64,000 nucleotides of DNA. Origin: Bacillus gaemokensis. Lineage in GTDB: Bacteria; Bacillota; Bacilli; Bacillales; Bacillaceae_G. Below the pieces are notes generated by a model. That model worked only from the letters and a program-made list of their open reading frames with translations. It was not told the origin of the DNA and ran no database searches. The position numbers and the translations under genes were made by a program. The stretch's first letter is position 1, and every line of letters starts with the position of its first letter. This document shows, piece by piece, positions 1 to 8,160 of this stretch. Location: the NCBI RefSeq assembly GCF_001590835.1, contig NZ_LTAQ01000011.1:1-64000 (forward strand), given 5' to 3'.

Positions 1-1
1 C

Positions 2-103
2 CTGAGACGAATACCGAACCGAAATAAGAATGGATTCTTCGTTTTCATGATCCCGAAGAAGAAAGCTCGCACGACAGTGAAAGCAAAAATTCGCGAACTA
101 TGA
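2..103 (+). pseudogene. C-terminal tail of a truncated protein, possibly a group II intron maturase remnant
   Basis: An open frame enters from the left edge and ends at a TGA at 101-103, giving about 33 residues rich in Arg and Lys. A segment like MIPKKKARTTVKAKIREL loosely resembles the PSKK...KIRE stretch of group II intron reverse transcriptases. In an intact protein more than 100 residues would follow, so this would be a truncated copy. The match is weak and the upstream part is outside the window. Confidence 0.25.
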
Positions 104-352
104 TAATGGCTATTTAGAGGTGAGTTAGCAAAAATGAAATATCAGTTTAAATAATGAGTATGTCCTATTCAATTTAACTTCCATTCGTAATCAAAATAGG
201 ATAGTACCATTTTTTTTTTTTTTCGACAAGTAATTCATTAAATACTTTTTTAAATTTAGGATTCATGTCCAATCAAAAGAAAAAACTCAATAATAATATA
301 TAAGTATTAAATGCTTATCATTTAATATTTACAAGTGGAAGGAGTTAGCTAA

Positions 353-787
353 ATGTATAAGGATAAAGGAAAAGAAGAAAAGGAAAAACGTAAAGCAGAT
401 CAGGAACAAAACCCTGTCCAAATTGCTCTTGGATATGTCGAAAATTCAGCTGTAGCTGTAAAAGACAGTAATGCATCAGATAATCCAAGTAACAGTGCTG
501 TAGCTCAAGATAAGAGTAATGCATCAGATAATCCAAGTAACAGTGCTGTAGCTCAAAATGACAGTAACGCATCAGATAATCCAAGTAATAGTGCTGTTTC
601 TCAAGATGACAGTAACGCATCGGATAATCCAAGTAATAGTGCTGTTTCTCAAGATGACAGTAACGCATCGGATAATCCAAGTAACAGTGCTGTAGCTCAA
701 GATGACAGCAAAGCATCAGATAATCCAAGTAACAGTAGAGTTTCTCAGGATGATATAAAAAAAGGAAAAGGAAAAAGATATAGATAA
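353..787 (+). CDS. Protein with 16-residue tandem repeats (SNASDNPSNSAVAQDD type)
   Basis: A 144-residue hydrophilic protein of unknown function. Residues 1-20 are highly charged (Lys/Glu). A short linker with EQNPVQIALGYVENSAVAV leads into about six copies of a 16-residue (48-bp) repeat of consensus SNASDNPSNSAVAQDD, and a basic tail closes the protein. There is no signal peptide, membrane segment or cysteine. An AAGGAG site lies about 9 bases before the ATG and a terminator follows. The downstream gene at 958 shares the linker and repeats, so the two are paralogues. The perfect 48-base period makes copy number likely to vary between strains. A structural, spore-surface or stress role is possible, but nothing in the sequence proves it. 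Confidence 0.8.
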   Translation: MYKDKGKEEKEKRKADQEQNPVQIALGYVENSAVAVKDSNASDNPSNSAVAQDKSNASDNPSNSAVAQNDSNASDNPSNSAVSQDDSNASDNPSNSAVSQDDSNASDNPSNSAVAQDDSKASDNPSNSRVSQDDIKKGKGKRYR

Positions 788-804
788 CACGAATTAAAAA
801 TAGT

Positions 805-845
805 CAATCCCCACAATAACATAATGTAAAGTGGGGGTTGTTTAT
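805..845 (+). terminator. Rho-independent terminator after the first repeat-protein gene
   Basis: AATCCCCAC (806-814) pairs with GTGGGGGTT (831-839), followed by a short T-rich run. It separates the two repeat-protein genes, so the second probably has its own promoter. Confidence 0.75.
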
Positions 846-957
846 TCTTATAATTACTTTCAATTAATATGTAATTACTAAATAATTTATTTGTTTGTTC
901 AAAAGAACATATATCAATCATATAGCACTACATAATAGTGAAAAGAGGTGAGCATAG

Positions 958-1530
958 ATGGAGAGAAGGATAAATTCAAAACAATTAGAAGTAGATTTAA
1001 AAAAGGAGTTAAGAAAGGAATTAAAGAGTGAATTAAAAAAGGAATTAAAAGAAAAATTAAAAGAAGAATTGAAGCAGGAATTGAAAGAAAAACTAATAAG
1101 GGAATTACAGTATGAATTAAGAAAGGAATTAAAGAGTGAGTTGAAAAAGGAATTAAAAGAGTATCCATTTCAAATGAATCTTACCTTTAATTTACATCAA
1201 GAACAAAACCCTGAACAAACTGCTATTGGGACTGCAGAAAGAGCGGCAATTGCTATAAAAGAAAGTAATGCAGTGGATAATCCAACCAATAGTGCTGTTT
1301 CACAAGAAAAAAGTAATGCAGTGGATAATCCGACTAACAGCGCCGTTTCACAAGAAAAAAGTAGTGCAGTGGATAATCCAAGTAATAGTGCTATTTCACA
1401 ACAAGAAAGTAATGCAGTAGATAATCCAAGTAATAGTGCTGTATCTCAAGAAGAGAGTAGTGCAGTGGATAATTCAAAGCTTTCAATAAGGAGGAATCCT
1501 ACTATTTTTTCTCCAGATTTTCCTAACTAA
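958..1530 (+). CDS. Paralogous repeat protein with a long (KELK)n charged helix and the 16-residue repeats
   Basis: A 190-residue protein of unknown function in two parts. Residues about 10-68 are an almost uninterrupted Lys/Glu/Leu helix with a four-residue period (KELK, SELK), and a 44-bp segment of it occurs twice (about 1009 and 1117). After a linker with EQNPEQTAIGTAERAAIAI come about five 16-residue repeats of consensus SNAVDNPSNSAVSQEE, matching the protein at 353-787. The extreme C-terminus (KLSIRRNPTIFSPDFPN) is unique. GAGGTG lies 7 bases before the ATG. The helix could be a single alpha helix or an oligomerisation rod; that is inference. No signal peptide is seen. Confidence 0.8.
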   Translation: MERRINSKQLEVDLKKELRKELKSELKKELKEKLKEELKQELKEKLIRELQYELRKELKSELKKELKEYPFQMNLTFNLHQEQNPEQTAIGTAERAAIAIKESNAVDNPTNSAVSQEKSNAVDNPTNSAVSQEKSSAVDNPSNSAISQQESNAVDNPSNSAVSQEESSAVDNSKLSIRRNPTIFSPDFPN

Positions 1531-1704
1531 GTACTATGAGAGAGAATAACTAATTTATATAAGAAAAGAACTCCTTTGTTTTTATTCGTAGACGGATACC
1601 CTCCCTAATTTTGGACATATACTCCCCTTAACTTTTGATTTCATAGGATTCCTCATTATTTTATCAGATGAAAGGTCTTTTTCTTGCCTCAAACCTTTAT
1701 TTCT

Positions 1705-1881
1705 TTAATTTTCAACTTGCGCGGCTGCTATTTTTTTACCACTCTTAGTAAATGAATAACCTGGAATTGGTCGTCTCTCACTTATAGATTTCTCTTCTTT
1801 TTTACGTTGATAATAATACGTAGAAGGAGAAATACGTAAAACTTCCAGAATGTTTTGATGGTATATCTTTTCATAATCCAT
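1705..1881 (-). pseudogene. Remnant of an IS3-family transposase (start of OrfB)
   Basis: An open frame of 58 codons reads MDYEKIYHQNILEVLRISPS, then TYYYQRKK and a RRPIPGYSFTKSGKKI segment. These resemble the N-terminal HTH region and linker of IS3-family OrfB transposases found in the Bacillus cereus group. It stops at 1705-1707. The integrase core (DDE) is absent and no terminal inverted repeats are recognisable, so it is a dead fragment. It lies against the 3' end of another decayed gene. Confidence 0.55.
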
Positions 1882-1951
1882 TTGTTCGTTACTTCCAGCG
1901 TTTCGGTAAGTGAGGGTTCTTCTTTTTTTGTATCAGGAAGCAGAGAAAGCT

Positions 1952-2337
1952 CTAGGGGCTTCCAGTTGTAATAAGAGAAATAACGTAGTCTATAAAATGT
2001 TGAAAGAGTTTACTAGGATCCAAAATACTTTCAATTATGAATATAATGCTAAACGCCAGTAAAATGGAAAGTAATATAATCTTCAAAAGTGCCGCATAAG
2101 GATCAAATAGTTCTGGACTAATCAAATATCATTTCGAAATACGATATTTTTCAGCTAAACTGGCTGCCCTAATTCTAGCAGTATTGATTCAATATCATTG
2201 TTAGTAATTTCTTTTCCTTGTATATTCTTCTCAAATTTTTCTTCAATTAAAATTTGAAGTTTTTCGAAAATATCTTTTCACTTGGATCGTGGTAGTTTGC
2301 GTGTAACGGCGTAAATATATCTTTCGATCATTTCCAT
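1952..2337 (-). pseudogene. Decayed HAAS-domain membrane protein (partner of PadR-type regulators)
   Basis: The start is well preserved: AGAGGGATC precedes an ATG at 2335-2337 and gives MEMIERYIYAVTRKLPRSK before an in-frame TGA. Reading on in the right frames gives EELxxLIEEK-like, ILLELGQP and KYRIS segments, then SPELFDPYAALLKIILL and a membrane helix. This order is that of HAAS (DUF1700-like) proteins, small membrane proteins usually encoded next to PadR regulators. At least two stops and two frameshifts are needed to read it through, and further frame-shifted coding-like sequence (YYNWKPLELSLLPD) continues to about 1885. No PadR gene is visible nearby. Confidence 0.55.
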
Positions 2338-2681
2338 TTTTGATCCCTCTTTAGAATCAGATTCCTATGTTTTTTATTTTGGATAAGATATTTGATACAA
2401 TTCTGGTTTTATGTATATTGCTAATACATAACATAAAGATTGAAAGATTCATATATTGAAGTCAGTACGCTCCTGCTAGCTCTTCCTATTTCTATTATAG
2501 GATAGGAGACATGCACTGATGAGTGACATATTAATGAACAATTCAGACGATATGTGGTAATTTATATCTTGAATTGTCCCTTCATTTTACTTAGATTTTA
2601 CTTTCACCGCCTACAATGAAAATAAGAAAACGTAAGTGATAAAAAATTGCACTTGTTTCATAAGGTGAGGAGGTAAAAAGA

Positions 2682-3572
2682 ATGGAATTAATAATTGATC
2701 ACGTAACCAAAAAATACGGTGGAAAAATAGCGCTGAATGATTGTAGTTTACATTTGAAACCAGGGATGTTAGGACTTTTAGGGTCGAATGGTGCAGGGAA
2801 GTCTACACTTATGCGTATATTAGCGACAATTGAACAACCGACGGATGGTAGTGTGATATGGGACGGGGAAAATATTCAAAAGAAGCCAAAGTTGTTACGT
2901 TCAGAGCTCGGATATTTACCGCAAGACTTTGGGGTCTATCCAAATATGAACGCGGTCGAGTTTTTAGAATATATCGCAGCGATGAAAGGTCTATCAATGA
3001 GCTCTTCAAAAAAGCGAATTAATGAGCTGCTTGAAGCGCTGAATTTATCGAATGACCGAAAACGACTATTAGGTGGCTATTCAGGTGGAATGCGGCAAAG
3101 AGTTGGGATTGCGCAGGCGTTATTAAATGATCCGAAATTATTGATTGTAGATGAGCCGACAGTTGGATTAGACCCTGAAGAACGAATTAGATTTAGGAAT
3201 TTATTATCTAGCCTTTCTTCTGATAGAATCGTTATTTTATCGACACATATTGTAACAGATATTGAATCGATTGCAACTGATATTGCTCTATTATCAAAAG
3301 GGAATGTACTAGCCCATATGCGGCCTGAACAACTATTAAAGCATGTAGAGGGGAAAGTATGGGAGTGGGCTATACCAGCTTCTGAGTTACATAATGTTCA
3401 AAAGAAATATATAGTAAGCAGTGCAATTCAACGGAGTGATGGAATTCATGCGCGCATCGTTTCCGATCACGCTCCTAGTGCTAAGGCGCATATGGTAGCA
3501 GCCTCTGTTGAAGATGCTTACTTATATTATGTTTCTTCGAAGGGAGGACATAAAATTGAACAATGTATATAA
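2682..3572 (+). CDS. ABC transporter ATP-binding protein (ABC-2 exporter)
   Basis: The 296-residue ATPase subunit of an ABC-2 type exporter. Walker A is GSNGAGKS (about residues 34-41), the signature is YSGGMRQR (133-140), and Walker B is LLIVDEPT (153-160), followed by the switch His in STHIV. The C-terminal 80 residues form a variable substrate-specific extension. The start has AGGTGAGGAGG upstream. It overlaps the permease gene by 17 bases, so the two are translationally coupled. The substrate is unknown; bacitracin- or lantibiotic-type exporters and Na+ exporters share this architecture. Confidence 0.9.
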   Translation: MELIIDHVTKKYGGKIALNDCSLHLKPGMLGLLGSNGAGKSTLMRILATIEQPTDGSVIWDGENIQKKPKLLRSELGYLPQDFGVYPNMNAVEFLEYIAAMKGLSMSSSKKRINELLEALNLSNDRKRLLGGYSGGMRQRVGIAQALLNDPKLLIVDEPTVGLDPEERIRFRNLLSSLSSDRIVILSTHIVTDIESIATDIALLSKGNVLAHMRPEQLLKHVEGKVWEWAIPASELHNVQKKYIVSSAIQRSDGIHARIVSDHAPSAKAHMVAASVEDAYLYYVSSKGGHKIEQCI

Positions 3573-5133
3573 TTTGTTTTCTTTCATTAAAAATAATTTA
3601 ATTAGACAAATGAGAAGTTATCCATTTTTAATCGTAATCGGATTAACGATTTTTTTAGGGTATGCATGTGTCCCGGCAGCTTCTTCCGGTTATGAAGTGT
3701 TTCAACTCGGCGGTGTGAGAGGAATATATAATTCGAATTGGCTTGGTGGTATGGGTACAATGATTTCATCTTTACTACTATGGTTGTTTGGATTTTATAT
3801 GCTGAGAAGTCAAGTTTCAGATGATCAACGATTAGGAGTAGGGCAATTGATTGCCGCTTCACCTATAAGTAAATTTCAATATATTTTCAGTAAAACAATT
3901 TCTAATTTTGTCGTTTTAGTTGTCATTGAAATAGTGTTTATAATCGCTTTTATTATTATGCAATTTATACGTGGGGAAGATTTTTCGTTTCAATTAGGTG
4001 GTTATGTATATCCACTTCTTTATATTGTATTTCCTTCGTTGGCACTTTTAGCATCATTGACTACTTTTTTTGACGTATTTCCTGGTTTGAAGGGTGTAGT
4101 AGGAAATATTATTTTCTTTTTTTTATGGGTGCTCTTAGGAATTATGGCGATGGAGCAGCCAAATGATTATTGGGATGTCTTTGGTTTAAATGTGATTGGT
4201 TCGGATATGTTTCAAGATGCAGCAAGTAAATTTGAATTTCTAAGTAGGGGTGAAGAAAATCGTAGCTTTGGGTATTATCCAATAGAGGGACAGATGCAAA
4301 CGTTTCAATGGGATGGAGTCGATTGGACCAGCGATATCTTGATAACACGTTTTATCTGGTTTGGAATCACACTGTTGCTTATTTGGCTTACTTCACTTGT
4401 ATTTCACAGATTTGGTACGTCTAGTAGAGGCGAAAAGAAAATAAATGAGCTGAGACAAGATAACGAATTGATCGCCGTGAGTGAGCATAATACTGAACTA
4501 TTTACATTGACTTCGATAACGAGAACAAAGGGCGTTAGTATGCTGCGCTTAGTAAAAGCTGAGCTGTCTATTATGTTAAAAGGTTTTACGATTTGGTGGT
4601 ATGCGATTGCGATTGGACTGATAGCATTTGGATTAATATGTCCGGTAGATATATCAAAAGGATGGCTACCTATCATTATGATTTGGCCAATTGCAATTTG
4701 GTCGCAGATGGCAACTAGAGAACAGTTTTATAGAACAAATCAAATCATTTATTCAAGTTGTTCTCCTTTTTATATGTTTTTTGCAACGTGGATTTCAGGT
4801 ATTATAGTAGGTCTTATCATTTCTAGTGGAATCATCATTCAATTTATATTAATTGAAGATATTTCCTTCTTACTTTCTTGGCTTAGTGGCATAGTATTCA
4901 TTTCAACACTAGCATTGACACTCGGTGTATGGAGTCGGACTCGTAAATTATTTGAAGTGTTATATATGCTGTGGTGGTATTTAGGGCCAGTGAACAGTCT
5001 TTCGTATTTGGACTTTTTAGGGGTATCAACATCATATTTCATTCTTTATGCGGCTATGTCGATTGTATTATTATGTATTGCAATAATTGGACAGCAGCAA
5101 CAAGCAGGGAGATTACGGTTAATATTTAAATGA
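3556..5133 (+). CDS. ABC-2 type transporter permease
   Basis: An integral membrane protein of about 525 residues with roughly a dozen hydrophobic segments in two halves, joined by a charged region around residues 285-330. It is the membrane partner of the ATPase encoded just upstream. I chose the TTG at 3556 because GGGAGG sits 6-8 bases before it; an in-frame longer reading from 3508 has no good ribosome site and would extend deep into the ATPase gene. The downstream lipoprotein gene follows closely, making a three-gene operon. The substrate cannot be told from sequence. Confidence 0.85.
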   Translation: MNNVYNLFSFIKNNLIRQMRSYPFLIVIGLTIFLGYACVPAASSGYEVFQLGGVRGIYNSNWLGGMGTMISSLLLWLFGFYMLRSQVSDDQRLGVGQLIAASPISKFQYIFSKTISNFVVLVVIEIVFIIAFIIMQFIRGEDFSFQLGGYVYPLLYIVFPSLALLASLTTFFDVFPGLKGVVGNIIFFFLWVLLGIMAMEQPNDYWDVFGLNVIGSDMFQDAASKFEFLSRGEENRSFGYYPIEGQMQTFQWDGVDWTSDILITRFIWFGITLLLIWLTSLVFHRFGTSSRGEKKINELRQDNELIAVSEHNTELFTLTSITRTKGVSMLRLVKAELSIMLKGFTIWWYAIAIGLIAFGLICPVDISKGWLPIIMIWPIAIWSQMATREQFYRTNQIIYSSCSPFYMFFATWISGIIVGLIISSGIIIQFILIEDISFLLSWLSGIVFISTLALTLGVWSRTRKLFEVLYMLWWYLGPVNSLSYLDFLGVSTSYFILYAAMSIVLLCIAIIGQQQQAGRLRLIFK

Positions 5134-5153
5134 AAAATCAAGAAGGTGATGGA

Positions 5154-5957
5154 ATGAAAGGTTTAAAAGAGAAAGTGTATTTGTTTTCATTTCTAAGTGT
5201 AATGACTTTGAGTTTAGTAGCTTGTGATGCAAAAGAGGATGAAGAAATAGTCTCCAAAAAGTTCGCTGCGGAAAATATAAATGAGATTTATGTAAAAACA
5301 GCAGGACAAAATATTAAACTTCACTCTACAACAGAAAAAGATATTAAAGTTGATATAGGAGGGGTGAAGGATGCGAAAGTAAAAGAAGATGGAGAGAAAT
5401 TAGAAGTTATTACAGAAAACTCTTCATCCATTGTAAATTTGAAAACAGCTACTGTACATGTATATCTTCCTGAAAAAATATATAAAAAAATAGATGTTAA
5501 AACAGAATCAGGAGAGGTAGTAGGAGAGAATATAGCATCAAAACAGTTGGATTTATACAGTGATTCAAGTGATATGACAATAAAAAATTATAAAGGGGAG
5601 AATATAAAAGGAGTTTCTAAATCAGGAGAGATTACGTTACAGGGAGTAGAAGGGACGTTTGATATTCAAAATAATACGGGAGAGGTAAATGTATCCACTG
5701 TTTCAGAGTTAAGAGGTAAAAGTCAAATAAAAACCGAATCATCTAATATAAATATAAACTTTAAGAAAGAGCCGAGAAATTTAGAAGTTGATTTGTCAAC
5801 ACGTGCGGGTCAAATCAAAAATGATTTTTCGCTTTCGTCTGATAAACAAGGAAATGACCATAGTGTAAAAGGTCGTATAGGAAATGGAAAAGAAAATGAT
5901 ATAAAGTTAACGGTGCAGTCTATGACAGGAAAGATTGAGCTAAAACATGATGAGTAG
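5154..5957 (+). CDS. Lipoprotein with DUF4097-type beta-repeat domain
   Basis: A 267-residue lipoprotein. The signal peptide ends in LSLVAC, a lipobox placing the mature Cys at about residue 24. The rest is rich in beta-strand turns such as DLYSDSSDMTIKNYKGENIKG and alternating Ser/Gly/Val, as in DUF4097 (putative adhesin-like right-handed beta) domains, ending in MTGKIELKHDE. I chose ATG 5154 because AAGGTG lies 7 bases upstream. An ATG at 5130 overlaps the permease stop but has no ribosome site. Position suggests it is an accessory part of the exporter, anchored on the outer face of the membrane. Its function is unknown. Confidence 0.8.
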   Translation: MKGLKEKVYLFSFLSVMTLSLVACDAKEDEEIVSKKFAAENINEIYVKTAGQNIKLHSTTEKDIKVDIGGVKDAKVKEDGEKLEVITENSSSIVNLKTATVHVYLPEKIYKKIDVKTESGEVVGENIASKQLDLYSDSSDMTIKNYKGENIKGVSKSGEITLQGVEGTFDIQNNTGEVNVSTVSELRGKSQIKTESSNININFKKEPRNLEVDLSTRAGQIKNDFSLSSDKQGNDHSVKGRIGNGKENDIKLTVQSMTGKIELKHDE

Positions 5958-5983
5958 TGAGAACATGAAATGGCTTTAAAGAA

Positions 5984-6141
5984 ATAAAGTGAAACTTTAA
6001 TCAGTGGGGGTTTTCTTCATCCCCCACTGATTATTAGCCCTCACCAATCGGGCTTTTACGGGCAGTTTATTTCCCACCTAACTTCTTGGCTCTCGCAGAG
6101 TTTTGAGGTGGGAGTATTACTGCTCGTTAATGCGGGATAAA
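5984..6141 (-). repeat. bcr1-type chromosomal repeat of the B. cereus group, flanked by TTTAT duplications
   Basis: Read on the minus strand, a 158-bp unit begins TTTATCCCGCATTAACGAGC and ends ACTTTAT. A 5-bp TTTAT direct duplication therefore flanks it (6137-6141 and 5984-5988). It contains two strong hairpins: CCCACCTCAAAA...GGTGGG around 6075-6113, and CAGTGGGGG...CCCCCACTG at 6002-6029. Size, duplication sequence and structure match what I know of bcr1, a non-autonomous mobile repeat of this group. The hairpin at 6002-6029 could also terminate the upstream operon. Identification is from memory, not a search. Confidence 0.75.
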
Positions 6142-6152
6142 ATTCGATTATA

Positions 6153-6200
6153 AAAAACACAATCTGAATGGATATTTTTATCTGTTCAGATTGTGTTTTT
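6153..6200. terminator. Bidirectional terminator between bcr1 and the TetR gene
   Basis: AACACAATCTGAA and TTCAGATTGTGTT form a 13-bp stem with A-runs on one side and T-runs on the other, so it can serve both convergent transcripts. Confidence 0.8.
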
Positions 6201-6259
6201 GTTGTATAATTATCTTTTTTAACTTATGTATTTTAAATTGATTTGGATTAGAAGGTTTT

Positions 6260-6874
6260 TTACTCTTCCTGATTGAAGGATAGGAGCATGTTTTGTAGTG
6301 CTTTTTTGTATAAATCAAGAGGGAGATGCTGTTCATTCATGTTATAAAATATGGACATGCCATTTTCTAACGAAAGCATGGTCCATGCTATTTCTTTTGC
6401 GGATAAAGTAGATTTATAATTTTCCTTCAGTAGCAAAATCTCAATTGAGTTGGAAATTTGTTCTACCGTGTCTGTTATCATGTTCGACCATTTGTGACGC
6501 ACCGATTCTTCGCGCATTGCATATAGAAGAAATTCCATGCTAAGCATGCTCCATGTTTTTGTTTTTTGTCTAACTGAATGAGAATACACATCCATCGTTT
6601 CGATAAAATTTGCTAATGATTGTTGCTGTTCGATTACTTGACGGAGGTCTTGTACATATAAATTCATTTGTTGTTCCACTATAGCTAGAAAAAGATCTTC
6701 TTTCGTATGAAAGTGGGCATAAATAGCACCTTTACTAAATCCAGCATGTTCTGCAATTTTATCGACAGAAGCCCCATGGAACCCAAATTTAGCAAAGGTT
6801 TCAAAAGCGGATGCTAAGAGTAACTGTCGAGTTTCTTGCTTCCGTTCTTCCTGCGTTAATCTTCGTCGGTTCAT
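6260..6874 (-). CDS. TetR family transcriptional regulator
   Basis: A 204-residue TetR-type regulator. The N-terminal DNA-binding domain includes the helix-turn-helix VDKIAEHAGFSKGAIYAHF (about residues 34-52), followed by an all-helical ligand-binding domain. I chose ATG 6872-6874 because AGAAGGGGGA lies just upstream; a 30-codon longer frame has no ribosome site and would cross the operator region. It is divergent from the heme O synthase-like gene, so autoregulation and control of that gene are likely. The effector is unknown. Confidence 0.9.
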   Translation of the reverse strand: MNRRRLTQEERKQETRQLLLASAFETFAKFGFHGASVDKIAEHAGFSKGAIYAHFHTKEDLFLAIVEQQMNLYVQDLRQVIEQQQSLANFIETMDVYSHSVRQKTKTWSMLSMEFLLYAMREESVRHKWSNMITDTVEQISNSIEILLLKENYKSTLSAKEIAWTMLSLENGMSIFYNMNEQHLPLDLYKKALQNMLLSFNQEE

Positions 6875-6915
6875 CGTATTCCCCCTTCTCTTGACAAGTA
6901 TATCATATAGTATTA

Positions 6916-6933
6916 ATATACCGAGTAGTATAT
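6916..6933. promoter_or_regulatory. Candidate TetR operator
   Basis: ATATACCGAGTAGTATAT is an imperfect palindrome (ATATAC and GTATAT arms around a 6-base centre) between the divergent tetR-like gene and the prenyltransferase gene, close to a TTGACA at about 6892. Position and symmetry suggest an operator; there is no direct proof. Confidence 0.45.
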
Positions 6934-7044
6934 AAGTTTTTATTGGTATATAAATTGTGAACAATATACAGTGGGAAAATAAATAGTAGTAATGAAATTT
7001 TTAATTGTAGTAAGATAATCTAGTAAAAAGGGGGAAAGGATATC

Positions 7045-7962
7045 GTGCGAAGGAAAAAAGAAGTAACAATTTCGAAACAGAAGTTGTCAGGAATTTTGGC
7101 TCAAACTGTTAAGACCGGCATTATTAAATCGAACTTGATTCCGATGTTTGCTGGATTGACATTGGCTTTATATAAATATCAGGTTAGCCCGAGTGAGAAG
7201 ATTCCAGAAATTATATTTGCTTTCATAGGTTCCATTTTAATAATAGGTGCAGCAGGAGCTTTTAATAATTTGTATGATCGTGATATTGATTCTATTATGG
7301 AGAGAACAAAGAATAGACCAACTGTGACTGGAGAAATCAGTCCTAAGGCTGTATTATGGCTTGGAATACTAATGACGATCTCAGGGTTAGTAGTATTATC
7401 ATTCACTACGTATTTAGCAGCGTTATTAGGGTTTTTAGGCTTATTTTTATATGTTGTACCGTATACAATGTGGAGTAAAAGAAGAACAATTTACAATACA
7501 GAAATAGGTAGTATTTCAGGGGCAATGCCACCGCTCATTGGCTGGGCCGCTATTTATCCGGATATAACGCATCCGGCTATTATCGGTCTTTTTATCATAA
7601 TGGTTATTTGGCAAATGCCTCATTTCTATGCTATAGCTATTCGCAAACATGATGAGTATAAGGCTGCAAAGGTTCCAATGCTTCCGGTAGTCAAAGGTGT
7701 GAAACGAACATATATACAAACGAATATCTATTTAATTATTTTAATTGTAATAAGTGTTCTTTTAGGGTCTTTAAGTATTGGTCTTATGCTTGTAGCGCTT
7801 CTTTTAAGTATTTTATGGCTTCTTTTAAGTATATATGGTTATAAGAAAATGGATTCAGAGAAATGGGCGAAAGCATTGTTTGTTTTTTCTCTTGTTCATA
7901 TGACAGTTCTATTTTCAACGATCATTATCTATTCTCTTATAGGTGTTTTTTTCGGGAAATAA
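7045..7962 (+). CDS. ctaB: Protoheme IX farnesyltransferase-like (heme O synthase, UbiA family)
   Basis: A 305-residue membrane protein of the UbiA prenyltransferase superfamily with about nine hydrophobic helices. The first Asp-rich motif NNLYDRDIDSIMERT (about residues 73-87) and the second-motif region KHDEYKAAKVPM (about 202-213) match heme O synthases, which add farnesyl to heme b at the membrane for cytochrome aa3/caa3 oxidases. The start is GTG with GGGGAAAGG 5-6 bases upstream. It stands alone here, away from any cta oxidase operon and facing a TetR gene, so it may be a second, regulated copy; Bacillus cereus-group genomes often carry two. Another UbiA activity is possible. Confidence 0.8.
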   Translation: MRRKKEVTISKQKLSGILAQTVKTGIIKSNLIPMFAGLTLALYKYQVSPSEKIPEIIFAFIGSILIIGAAGAFNNLYDRDIDSIMERTKNRPTVTGEISPKAVLWLGILMTISGLVVLSFTTYLAALLGFLGLFLYVVPYTMWSKRRTIYNTEIGSISGAMPPLIGWAAIYPDITHPAIIGLFIIMVIWQMPHFYAIAIRKHDEYKAAKVPMLPVVKGVKRTYIQTNIYLIILIVISVLLGSLSIGLMLVALLLSILWLLLSIYGYKKMDSEKWAKALFVFSLVHMTVLFSTIIIYSLIGVFFGK

Positions 7963-8020
7963 AATATAGGATACAGACAATAAATTAAGATTTTTAGAAC
8001 GATTCGATTTGTAAAAAAAT

Positions 8021-8067
8021 AAAAAACCAATTTCTCGCGTATAAAAAAGAGAGATTGGTTTTTTTTC
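8021..8067. terminator. Bidirectional terminator
   Basis: AAAAAACCAATTTCTC and GAGAGATTGGTTTTTTTT form a stem between the convergent prenyltransferase and histidine kinase genes. Confidence 0.85.
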
Positions 8068-8160
8068 GTAGGAATAAATTTTCATGTATATTTGTGCTGT
8101 TAAATTTAGCGACAGTAATCGTTACTTTAATGAAGTGGTAGTTTTTGCAGATGATAAGTA

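Noticed and set aside
205-225. Run of 14 T near the left edge
   Set aside because: No stem precedes it, so it is not a terminator; it is a homopolymer without other signal.
345-728. Minus-strand frame of 127 codons opposite the first repeat protein
   Set aside because: It is the antisense of the 48-bp repeats, so it repeats for the same reason; there is no ribosome site, and the plus-strand gene has one.
914-1168. Minus-strand frame opposite the (KELK)n helix
   Set aside because: Low-complexity antisense of the Lys/Glu/Leu codons; no start signals.
6002-6029. Hairpin as an ordinary terminator only
   Set aside because: It lies inside the bcr1 unit and is explained as part of that element, though it could still stop transcription.
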